Of a stretch of DNA of 14,001 nt, positions 8,629 through 14,001 are shown one piece after another (the stretch's first letter is position 1; the number at the start of each line of letters is the position of its first letter). The translations under genes and the position numbers were made by a program. Where the stretch lies: contig CAJMJM010000044.1 of assembly GCA_905213725.1 (NCBI GenBank), forward strand, positions 1-14,001, written 5' to 3'. The DNA is from Collinsella aerofaciens. Its GTDB lineage: Bacteria > Actinomycetota > Coriobacteriia > Coriobacteriales > Coriobacteriaceae. The notes below the pieces were generated by a model. It ran no database searches, was not told where the DNA came from, and was given only the letters and a program-made list of their open reading frames with translations.

Positions 8629-9402
8629 CTACATCGCCATTCCGCCGTCGACGCGTATGACTTCGCCCGTAATGTAGGCAGCCGCATCGCTCACTAAAAA
8701 TCGCACCACACCGGCCACCTCTTCGGGCTGCGCCATACGCTTAAGGGGAATCTGCTCCTCGGTTGCCGCACGCACCTTCTCAGAGAGCTTTGCCGTCATA
8801 TCGGTCTCGACAAACCCGGGGGCGACCGCGTTCACTCGTACGCCGCGGGGCGCAAGCTCGCGCGCCACCGCCTTGGTCAGACCGATCACGCCCGCCTTGG
8901 AGGCAGCATAGTTGGCTTGCCCGGCATTGCCCATCAGGCCCACGACCGAGCTCATGTTGACGACGCAACCGCCGCGCTGGCGCATAAAGGTCTTGGTGAG
9001 CGCGCGCGTCGTATTGAACGTGCCTTTAAGATTGACATCGAGCACGCGATCGAAGGCGTCATCGCCCATGCGCATGAGCAGGCCATCGCGGGTGATGCCA
9101 GCGTTGTTGACGAGCGCCCAAATGGAGCCAAAGTCGTTGAGGACCGCTTCCACGCACGCGTTGACGGCAGCGGGATCGGCCACGTCGCATTGATATGCGC
9201 GTGCCGCGGCGCCAGCCGCCTCACAGGCTTCGCACGTCTCGCGCGCCGCATCGACGCTGCCGGCATAGACGACGGCGATATCAAAGCCGTCCTCCGCCAG
9301 ACCGACAGCGCAGGCGCGGCCGATACCCCGCGAGCCGCCCGTGACCAGTGCCACGCGACGTGATTCGTTGCGCTCGAGCGTGCCGTTGTTCAAGTTGCCC
9401 AT
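8629..9402 (-). CDS. fabG: 3-oxoacyl-ACP reductase FabG
   Basis: FabG reduces 3-oxoacyl-ACP to 3-hydroxyacyl-ACP with NADPH. This 257-residue short-chain dehydrogenase has the cofactor motif TGGSRGIG (21-28), NNAG (99-102) and the catalytic set N124, S152, Y165 and K169 (YAASK). S and Y are 13 residues apart, as in E. coli FabG. The C-terminus YITGEVIRVDGGMAM is also characteristic. An N-terminal extension of about 14 polar residues precedes the first strand. The ATG at 9402 follows AAAGGA. Location between fabD and fabF supports the fatty-acid role over other short-chain dehydrogenases. Confidence 0.95.
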   Translation of the reverse strand: MGNLNNGTLERNESRRVALVTGGSRGIGRACAVGLAEDGFDIAVVYAGSVDAARETCEACEAAGAAARAYQCDVADPAAVNACVEAVLNDFGSIWALVNNAGITRDGLLMRMGDDAFDRVLDVNLKGTFNTTRALTKTFMRQRGGCVVNMSSVVGLMGNAGQANYAASKAGVIGLTKAVARELAPRGVRVNAVAPGFVETDMTAKLSEKVRAATEEQIPLKRMAQPEEVAGVVRFLVSDAAAYITGEVIRVDGGMAM

Positions 9403-9432
9403 GTCATTCCTTTCGGGTTGCAGCCCTGTGGA

Positions 9433-10359
9433 CTATGCGAGCTCGTCGGCAATAGCTGCGACCTGCTCGGCCGTCTCGCACGAATACACACGAACGTCGC
9501 TCAGCGTACGCTTGACCAGGCCGGACAGCGTTTTGCCGGGGCCGACCTCAATAAATGTGTCGATGCCTTGATCCCGCAGAGCATGCAGCGTATCGACCCA
9601 GCGCACGGCATTGCTCACCTGGTTGGCCAAGACATCCGATACTGCTCGCGAGTCCGCCGGATAGGGCGCCGCCGTCATATTTGCCATGACCGGAATCAGC
9701 AGCGGAGACGGCGCGTGGCCGGCTTGGATATACGTCGCCAGTCCCTCAGTCGCCTCGGCCATATAGGGGCTATGGAATGCACCCGACACCGCGACCTTCA
9801 TGGCCCGGCCGCCAGCCTCTTTTACTAGGACGTCGAGGGTCTGCAGCGCATCGGGCGCTCCGGCCACAACCGTCTGCTGGGGACTGTTGTAGTTGACCGG
9901 CCAGCAGTCCTCGCCGGCCTGCGCAGCCAGGTTCTCGACTTGCGCAGCATCAAGTTTGATGACGGCGCGCATGCCGCCGGGGTGACGCTCGGCCGCCGTG
10001 GCCATCAATGCCGCGCGCTCACACACGAGCTCAAAACCCGCTCGCGTATCGAATGCCCCCGCAAAGGTGAGTGCAGCGACCTCGCCCAGCGAGAATCCCG
10101 CACAGGCGGCAGGCACCACGCCGCGCTCACGCAGAGCGGTAGCCGCTGCCAGGTCGTGAACGAACACGCACGGCTGCGTGTTCTCGGTCTGCGAGAGCTC
10201 CTCCTTGGAGGCGCTCCGACACTGCTCGCTGGTCCCCGGGCGCACCTCGTCGACAATGGCGAACACCTCGGCGGCCGCCGGCGATGCCTCGATCAGGTCG
10301 ACGCCCATCGCGGGGTGTTGGGCACCCTGGCCGGCAAACAGAAACGCTACGCTACCCAT
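9433..10359 (-). CDS. fabD: Malonyl-CoA:ACP transacylase FabD
   Basis: FabD transfers malonate from CoA to acyl carrier protein, supplying FabH and FabF. It is 308 residues, typical for the family (E. coli 309). FAGQGAQ is at 8-14, the nucleophile S90 lies in GFSLGE (88-93), R115 (CERAALM) should bind the malonyl carboxylate, and H196 in GAFHSPYM is the second catalytic residue. The residue before the serine is F, whereas the commonest motif is GHSLGE. The catalytic Ser, Arg and His are all kept, so I expect an active enzyme. The start overlaps the fabK stop by 13 bases and is preceded by GAAGGG nine bases away, consistent with coupled translation. Confidence 0.94.
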   Translation of the reverse strand: MGSVAFLFAGQGAQHPAMGVDLIEASPAAAEVFAIVDEVRPGTSEQCRSASKEELSQTENTQPCVFVHDLAAATALRERGVVPAACAGFSLGEVAALTFAGAFDTRAGFELVCERAALMATAAERHPGGMRAVIKLDAAQVENLAAQAGEDCWPVNYNSPQQTVVAGAPDALQTLDVLVKEAGGRAMKVAVSGAFHSPYMAEATEGLATYIQAGHAPSPLLIPVMANMTAAPYPADSRAVSDVLANQVSNAVRWVDTLHALRDQGIDTFIEVGPGKTLSGLVKRTLSDVRVYSCETAEQVAAIADELA

Positions 10360-11291
10360 GCGGACGCACCCTTCAGGACGCGCTCGGCGCCATCGACCAG
10401 ATCGTCAACGATTTCACGCGCGCTCTGGCGCTCGCTAACCATGCCGGCAATCTGTCCACACAAAAACGAACCCTCTTCGTAGTTGCCGTCCTTGGCGGCC
10501 TTACGCAGCGCACCGGTTCCCATAGCACCGAGCTCCTCGGCACTCGCGCCGGAACCCTCGCTCTTGGCATAGGCGTTGGTGAAGGGGCTCTTGAGGGCGC
10601 GCACTGGATGTCCCGTCGAGCGACCGGTCGCACGCGTCGAAGTGTCGTTGGCCTTCAGGACCATCTCTTTGTACTGCTCCGAGACGGTGCACTCGTCTGC
10701 GACCAGAAAGCGCGTACCCACTTGCACGCCTTCGGCGCCCAGCATAAAGGCGGCCGCCACGCCGCGGCCGTCGGCAATACCGCCGGCGGCCACAACGGGA
10801 ATGTCGACCGCATCGACGACCTGCGGCACCAGTGCCATCGTCGAGGTCTCGCCAATATGGCCGCCCGATTCGGTACCCTCTGCAACAACCGCCGTGGCCC
10901 CGCGTCGCGCCACGAGACGCGTCAGCGCCTCCGAGGCAACGACCGGGATGACCTTGATGCCCGCCTCGTTCCACGCCTTCATGTACTTGGCGGGATTGCC
11001 GGCGCCCGTCACGACGACCGGCACTCGCTCGTCAATCACGACCTGCGCGACCTCGTCGGCAAACGGGCTCATGAGCATGACGTTGACGCCAAAGGGCTTA
11101 TCCGTCTTGGCGCGCAGCTCATGAATCTGGTCGCGAAGCCAGTTGGCGTCGGCGTTCATGGCCGCGATGATGCCTAAGCCACCCGCCTCGGACACTGCGG
11201 ACGCCAGCGAGGCATCGGCAATCCAGGCCATACCGCCCTGGAACACGGGCTTTTCGATGCCGAGCAGATCGCAGAGAGGAGTCTTGAGCAT
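10347..11291 (-). CDS. fabK: Enoyl-ACP reductase II FabK (FMN-dependent)
   Basis: FabK carries out the last step of each elongation cycle, reducing enoyl-ACP with NAD(P)H and FMN. The 314-residue TIM-barrel protein belongs to the nitronate monooxygenase-like superfamily. Key features are FQGGMAWIAD (17-26), GVNVML (68-73), the motif EGTESGGHIGE (138-148) with H145 corresponding to the conserved catalytic histidine of streptococcal FabK, AAGGIADGRG (phosphate binding) and GAEGVQVGTRFL. Its place between acpP and fabD is the conserved FabK position and separates it from ordinary nitronate monooxygenases. No fabI homologue is present in the window. The ATG follows GGAG eight bases upstream and lies two bases after the acpP stop. 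Confidence 0.93.
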   Translation of the reverse strand: MLKTPLCDLLGIEKPVFQGGMAWIADASLASAVSEAGGLGIIAAMNADANWLRDQIHELRAKTDKPFGVNVMLMSPFADEVAQVVIDERVPVVVTGAGNPAKYMKAWNEAGIKVIPVVASEALTRLVARRGATAVVAEGTESGGHIGETSTMALVPQVVDAVDIPVVAAGGIADGRGVAAAFMLGAEGVQVGTRFLVADECTVSEQYKEMVLKANDTSTRATGRSTGHPVRALKSPFTNAYAKSEGSGASAEELGAMGTGALRKAAKDGNYEEGSFLCGQIAGMVSERQSAREIVDDLVDGAERVLKGASAWVA

Positions 11292-11293
11292 CT

Positions 11294-11530
11294 CTACTTC
11301 TCCAATGCCGCCTCGACCGTATCGGCGAACTCGCCGACCGTCTTGGGGTTCTCCTCGGTATCGAGCTGGATGCCAAACTCGTCCTCGACGGCGACGAGGA
11401 TCTCGACGGTGCCCAGGCTGTCGAGACCAATCTCCTCGAGCGTGGACTCGGGCTTCATCTCGACATCGTCAAGACCGGCGGTCTCGCGGATAACGTCGCA
11501 AACGCGCTCGAAGGTCTTCTGATCTGCCAT
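11294..11530 (-). CDS. acpP: Acyl carrier protein
   Basis: This 78-residue acidic protein carries the growing acyl chain on a 4'-phosphopantetheine arm. The attachment motif is GLDSLG with S38, followed by the usual acidic helix 2 (EILVAVEDEFGI). Length and acidity are typical. The ATG at 11530 has a strong AAAGGAG site seven bases away, fitting a highly expressed protein. It is 49 bp downstream of fabH, and that gap shows no obvious terminator or promoter. The holo-ACP synthase (acpS) is not in this window. Confidence 0.96.
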   Translation of the reverse strand: MADQKTFERVCDVIRETAGLDDVEMKPESTLEEIGLDSLGTVEILVAVEDEFGIQLDTEENPKTVGEFADTVEAALEK

Positions 11531-11579
11531 GGTAGTTCTCCTTTGTTTGTGCCCTAGGGGCGTTTTTTCCTATGTGCAA

Positions 11580-12539
11580 CTACTTCCAACGAAGCAGATA
11601 GCCACCTATATCCAGGCCGGCGCCAAATCCAACGAGGGCGATGGTGTCGCCCGCATTCAGTGCGTCGGTGCGTGCCAGACGGTCAAACGCAAAGGGAATG
11701 CAGGCGCTCGAAATGTTGCCGGTCTCGCGCAGCGTTCGAACCACGCGCTCATCTGGCACGCCGAGGCGCTTGACCGCCTGACTCAGGATTCGTTCGTTAG
11801 CCTGATGGAATACAAAATGGTCGATGTCTTCGACCGAAATGCCCGCATCGCCCGCAAGCTTATGGACCGTGTCGCAGATGGCGTTGACGCCGAACTTGAA
11901 CACGCGGCGGCCATTCATGGACAGCACGCTCTTGCTATCTGCGGAAGCCTTAAACGGCGAGGTGCCGACCAGACCGGGAACGTGTAACGTCTCGACGTCG
12001 GGCGCCGTCGAAAGCTCAACGGCAAGGGGACTGTCTCCCCCAGCCCCAATCACTGCGGCGCCTGCCCCCTCGCCAAAGAGCACGCAGGTGGCGCGGTCGG
12101 TCCAGTCGAGCGCGCGCGTCATCTGCTCAGCAGCAACGATAAGCACGCGCTCGGCACGACCGCGCTCGATATAGCCCTCGGCGACATCGAGCGCAAACAC
12201 GAAGCCGGCACAGGCCGCCGAGACATCGAAGGCAGGGCACGCCGCTCCTAGTCGCTCAGCAACGGCACACGCCTCAGCGGGAACAAGGTGGTCACCCGTC
12301 GTCGTCGAGCAGACGATCAGATCCAGCTGGCTCGCGTCGATTCCGGACACCTGGAGTGCCCGCTCGCTCGCCGCTACGGCAAGGTCGTCAAGTGACTCGG
12401 TGGTACAGACGTGGCGGCTCATGATCCCTGTGCGGGTAAACATCCACTCATCCGAGGAATCGAGGAACTCAGACAGCTCGTCATTGGAAACACTGCGCTC
12501 AGGAAGCGCCGAGCCTGTTCCAAGAATCGTGAAACCCAT
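11580..12539 (-). CDS. fabH: Beta-ketoacyl-ACP synthase III (FabH)
   Basis: FabH starts fatty-acid synthesis by condensing acyl-CoA with malonyl-ACP; its primer choice sets straight versus branched chains, which cannot be read off here. From the ATG at 12539 the protein is 319 residues, with the triad C110 (DVSAACAGF), H245 (FHQANERIL) and N275 (TGNISSA), matching E. coli C112, H244 and N274. The frame continues upstream to 12596, but the near-perfect AAAGGAGG six bases before 12539 and the standard N-terminus GFTILGTGSALPE decide the start. It is the first gene of the operon and faces birA across a spacer with two operator-like repeats. Confidence 0.95.
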   Translation of the reverse strand: MGFTILGTGSALPERSVSNDELSEFLDSSDEWMFTRTGIMSRHVCTTESLDDLAVAASERALQVSGIDASQLDLIVCSTTTGDHLVPAEACAVAERLGAACPAFDVSAACAGFVFALDVAEGYIERGRAERVLIVAAEQMTRALDWTDRATCVLFGEGAGAAVIGAGGDSPLAVELSTAPDVETLHVPGLVGTSPFKASADSKSVLSMNGRRVFKFGVNAICDTVHKLAGDAGISVEDIDHFVFHQANERILSQAVKRLGVPDERVVRTLRETGNISSACIPFAFDRLARTDALNAGDTIALVGFGAGLDIGGYLLRWK

Positions 12540-12555
12540 CACTAGCCTCCTTTGA

Positions 12556-12574
12556 GTTGTTGACGTGTTTACAT
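12556..12574. promoter_or_regulatory. Operator-like site, fabH-proximal copy
   Basis: GTTGTTGACGTGTTTACAT differs by one base from the copy at 12604-12622. The core TGTTGAC-GT-GTTTACA (12558-12573) is an imperfect inverted repeat with two half-site mismatches. It ends about 17 bases upstream of the fabH start and would lie in the early transcript if TAAAAT at 12595-12600 is the -10 box. Binding protein unknown. Confidence 0.5.
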
Positions 12575-12603
12575 CGACCAAGAGAGGATAGCGCATTTTA
12601 GTC

Positions 12604-12622
12604 GTTGTTGACGTGTTAACAT
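12604..12622. promoter_or_regulatory. Operator-like site, distal copy
   Basis: GTTGTTGACGTGTTAACAT is the second copy, 48 bp from the first. Its core TGTTGAC-GT-GTTAACA (12606-12621) is inverted with a single half-site mismatch, and it includes the perfect 8-bp palindrome TGTTAACA. Relative to the proposed fabH -10 box it would cover the -35 and spacer region, a typical repressor position. It does not match the FapR or FabT consensus as I remember them. Confidence 0.5.
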
Positions 12623-12715
12623 TAAATTGTCCAAATGCGACAAAGGCTTCACATTGTGTCTATCTCTCGACACCATTACGCGATTGCCTTATTAACTTAG
12701 GAGGTAGCAACCGTT

Positions 12716-13492
12716 ATGGATGCCAAATTAACGATAGTCGACGTAACCGGATCGACCAACGATGACCTGCTCGAAGCAGGAAAACAGGGAGCGCCGCACG
12801 GCACAGGACTTGCCGCCCGGGCTCAAACAGCAGGACGCGGCCGGCGCGGGCACAAGTGGGACTCAACCGTCGGCAACTTATTGCTTTCGATTGTCCTGCG
12901 CCCATGCGTTAATCCTGCAAAGTTCTCTGGTCTTGCCGCCGTCAGCGGCCTAGCGGTGCTTGAAGCACTCGAAAAGCAGGGTCTTGCAAACGAGATTCGC
13001 CTTAAATGGCCCAACGACCTTGTCGCGCGAGGACGCAAGCTCGGCGGCATTCTGGTCGAGGCCGCACGCGATAACGAAGGCAAACCTTTCGCCGTCTGCG
13101 GCATTGGCGTCAATGTGAACTATGCGCCCCAAGAGGTGCCCGATGGCGGCCTGCCGGCAATCGGTCTCTCGGATCTCAACGAGAGCGTACCTGCCGTCGA
13201 CATGCTCCTCGATGAGGTCTATCACGCAGTTATAGACGCTGCAGATGCCTGGGCAGAGCGCCTCAACGCCAAGGAAGAAGATGCCGGTCCGCTCGCGCCC
13301 GTCCACGACGAATATATCGCCCACCTCAATTGGATTGGGGAGCACGTTATCGCCCGTTCCCCTGCCGGCGACGAGCTGGCACGCGGCATCTTTAAAACCG
13401 TCGATGGCTTTGGTCGCGCGTGTATCGAAACGGAAGGCGGTTTGCGATCCTTCCATTTTGAGGAGGCATCGCTGCGTCCCGCGAGCGAATAG
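12716..13492 (+). CDS. birA: Biotin--[acetyl-CoA-carboxylase] ligase
   Basis: BirA makes biotinyl-AMP and attaches biotin to the AccB lysine. This 258-residue protein is the catalytic form without the N-terminal DNA-binding domain (class I), since STNDD (13-17) comes right at the start. Motifs are GRGRRG (40-45, biotinyl-5'-AMP loop), KWPND (97-101), K108-LGGIL and GIGVNVN (129-135), followed by the small C-terminal domain. It is divergent from the fab/acc operon that encodes its substrate AccB, which supports the assignment. Without a helix-turn-helix domain it is unlikely to be the classical biotin repressor. It ends 60 bp before a strong hairpin shared with the convergent rpsJ. Confidence 0.94.
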   Translation: MDAKLTIVDVTGSTNDDLLEAGKQGAPHGTGLAARAQTAGRGRRGHKWDSTVGNLLLSIVLRPCVNPAKFSGLAAVSGLAVLEALEKQGLANEIRLKWPNDLVARGRKLGGILVEAARDNEGKPFAVCGIGVNVNYAPQEVPDGGLPAIGLSDLNESVPAVDMLLDEVYHAVIDAADAWAERLNAKEEDAGPLAPVHDEYIAHLNWIGEHVIARSPAGDELARGIFKTVDGFGRACIETEGGLRSFHFEEASLRPASE

Positions 13493-13551
13493 GGCGCCAC
13501 AGCCAGCCGCTCGGCAGCCTTATCCGGCGGTCCAATCCCATCATGCTAAAC

Positions 13552-13590
13552 AAAAGGGCCCCGCTACCGTAACGGCAGCGGGGCCCTTTA
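13552..13590. terminator. Bidirectional intrinsic terminator between birA and rpsJ
   Basis: AAAGGGCCCCGCT (13553-13565) and AGCGGGGCCCTTT (13577-13589) form a perfect 13-bp stem around an 11-base loop. The minus strand continues TTTTGTTT after the stem, a good U tract for rpsJ. The plus strand has a shorter TTT for birA. The genes converge, so the hairpin most likely serves both, best for rpsJ. Confidence 0.85.
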
Positions 13591-13608
13591 AGCTATGAGC
13601 GATATCGC

Positions 13609-13917
13609 TTAGAGCTTGATGTCGATGTCGACGCCAGCGGGGAGGTCGAGACGCATGAGCGAATCAACGGTGCCCGAGGTGGGGTCGAGGATGTCGATGA
13701 GGCGCTTGTGAGTGCGCATCTCGAACTGCTCACGGGAGTCCTTGTTCACGTGCGGCGAGCGGATAACCGTGTACAGGTTGCGCTCGGTGGGCAGGGGGAC
13801 AGGACCGGAAACGCGAGCGCCGGTCTTCTGAGCGGTCTCGACGATGAGCTTCGCGGACTGATCGACGACCTCGTGATCATAGCCCTTGAGGCGAATGCGG
13901 ATCTTCTGGGTAGCCAA
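13609..13917 (-). CDS. rpsJ: 30S ribosomal protein S10
   Basis: This 102-residue protein is ribosomal protein S10 (also the transcription factor NusE), part of the 30S head. It starts ATQKIRIRLKGYDHEVVDQS after the initiator and contains GPVPLPTERN and the KRLIDILDPT segment, all S10 hallmarks. Length is normal. The start codon is TTG at 13915-13917, supported by GGAGG six bases upstream and the absence of an in-frame ATG nearby. A small inverted repeat lies just ahead in its leader. The gene is followed by a terminator, not by rplC, so it ends a transcript instead of heading the S10 operon. A gene end lies 60 bp upstream. Confidence 0.97.
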   Translation of the reverse strand: MATQKIRIRLKGYDHEVVDQSAKLIVETAQKTGARVSGPVPLPTERNLYTVIRSPHVNKDSREQFEMRTHKRLIDILDPTSGTVDSLMRLDLPAGVDIDIKL

Positions 13918-13935
13918 CTTAAACCTCCAAAGAGT

Positions 13936-13952
13936 GCGAGAGATGTTCTCGC
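13936..13952. other. Small inverted repeat in the rpsJ leader
   Basis: GCGAGA (13936-13941) and TCTCGC (13947-13952) pair across five bases, within the 60-bp gap upstream of rpsJ and a few bases before its ribosome site (about 13919-13928). It may be an mRNA processing or translation-control hairpin, or chance. Confidence 0.3.
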
Positions 13953-13977
13953 GGATTACGTAACAGGGAGCTCGAAC

Positions 13978-14001
13978 TTAGGCGTTCTTGCTCATGACCT
14001 C
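13978..14001 (-). CDS. C-terminal end of an upstream gene, possibly elongation factor G
   Basis: Seven codons read EVMSKNA and end in TAA at 13978-13980; the rest lies beyond the window. The frame is inferred from codon sense, the rpsJ-linked position and a normal 60-bp gap before rpsJ. EF-G (fusA) often precedes tuf or rpsJ in str-type operons, and a short charged tail would fit, but so few residues cannot prove identity. Confidence 0.35.
   Translation of the reverse strand, partial: EVMSKNA

Larger units (their letters stand above)
12540..12715. promoter_or_regulatory. Divergent fabH/birA control region
   Basis: This 176-bp spacer must hold the promoters of the fab/acc operon (minus) and of birA (plus). 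It is clearly more AT-rich than its neighbours. It contains the two operator-like sites listed separately. A minus-strand TAAAAT (12595-12600) between them is a possible fabH -10 box, though I see no good -35 at the right distance. A further small inverted repeat, TTGTC (12627-12631) and GACAA (12639-12643), lies on the birA side. The birA ribosome site AGGAGG is at 12699-12704, eleven bases from the ATG. Confidence 0.6.

Noticed and set aside
7567..8697. 376-codon plus-strand open frame opposite fabF
   Set aside because: Shadow of FabF; composition is arginine/histidine/alanine-rich and no domain is visible.
10347..11291. Nitronate monooxygenase as the identity of fabK
   Set aside because: The superfamily is shared, but the position between acpP and fabD and the GGHIGE histidine motif favour FabK.
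12540..12596. Longer fabH start at 12596
   Set aside because: It would place the AAAGGAGG site inside the gene and add residues absent from the FabH family.
12627..12643. TTGTC/GACAA inverted repeat as a third operator
   Set aside because: Arms are only five bases and do not match the twin sites; noted in the control-region entry but not called separately.
12667..12695. TCGACA-17-TATTAA as a birA promoter
   Set aside because: The transcription start would fall at about 12702, within the AGGAGG ribosome site, which is implausible for a leadered gene with this signal.

Overview
The window looks like chromosomal DNA of a GC-rich, anaerobic Gram-positive-type bacterium. Gene style, GC-rich third codon positions and protein sequences best fit a Coriobacteriia member such as Collinsella. 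This is an inference from remembered family sequences, not from a database search. Nearly every gene is on the minus strand; only birA is on the plus strand.

Region 1 (1-2112). The window opens with about 93 bases of almost pure C/T, including a run of 24 C, which looks like a low-quality contig end. A histidine-phosphatase-family gene and a cation-diffusion-facilitator (probably Mn2+) exporter follow, both minus strand and 39 bp apart.

Region 2 (2041-3372). A lone PTS EIIC permease, without IIA or IIB domains, is bracketed by two related palindromic repeats. Its upstream repeat straddles the stop codon of accDA. A GC-rich hairpin downstream probably terminates its transcript.

Region 3 (3368-12539). 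A compact minus-strand operon encodes the fatty-acid initiation and elongation pathway, in transcription order fabH, acpP, fabK, fabD, fabG, fabF, accB, fabZ, accC, accDA. AccC carboxylates biotin carried on AccB, and the fused AccDA transfers the carboxyl to acetyl-CoA to give malonyl-CoA. FabD loads malonate on ACP, FabH starts the chain, and FabF, FabG, FabZ and FabK run the elongation cycle. Genes overlap or lie within a few tens of bases, so they are very likely co-transcribed. The order matches the Firmicutes (streptococcal) FAS-II cluster as I remember it, but the fabT regulator gene is absent beside fabH.

Region 4 (12540-13492). A 176-bp divergent spacer separates fabH from birA, the biotin ligase that activates AccB. 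The spacer holds two nearly identical 19-bp operator-like sites, 48 bp apart, around a possible fabH -10 box.

Region 5 (13493-14001). A strong hairpin lies between the convergent birA and rpsJ genes. rpsJ (ribosomal protein S10) starts with TTG and is preceded by the last seven codons of an upstream gene, possibly fusA. Here S10 ends a transcript instead of leading the S10 operon.

No rRNA, tRNA, CRISPR array, transposase or phage gene was seen. The core is a canonical lipid-synthesis operon. The least explained items are the twin fabH-proximal sites and the repeat-bracketed EIIC gene.
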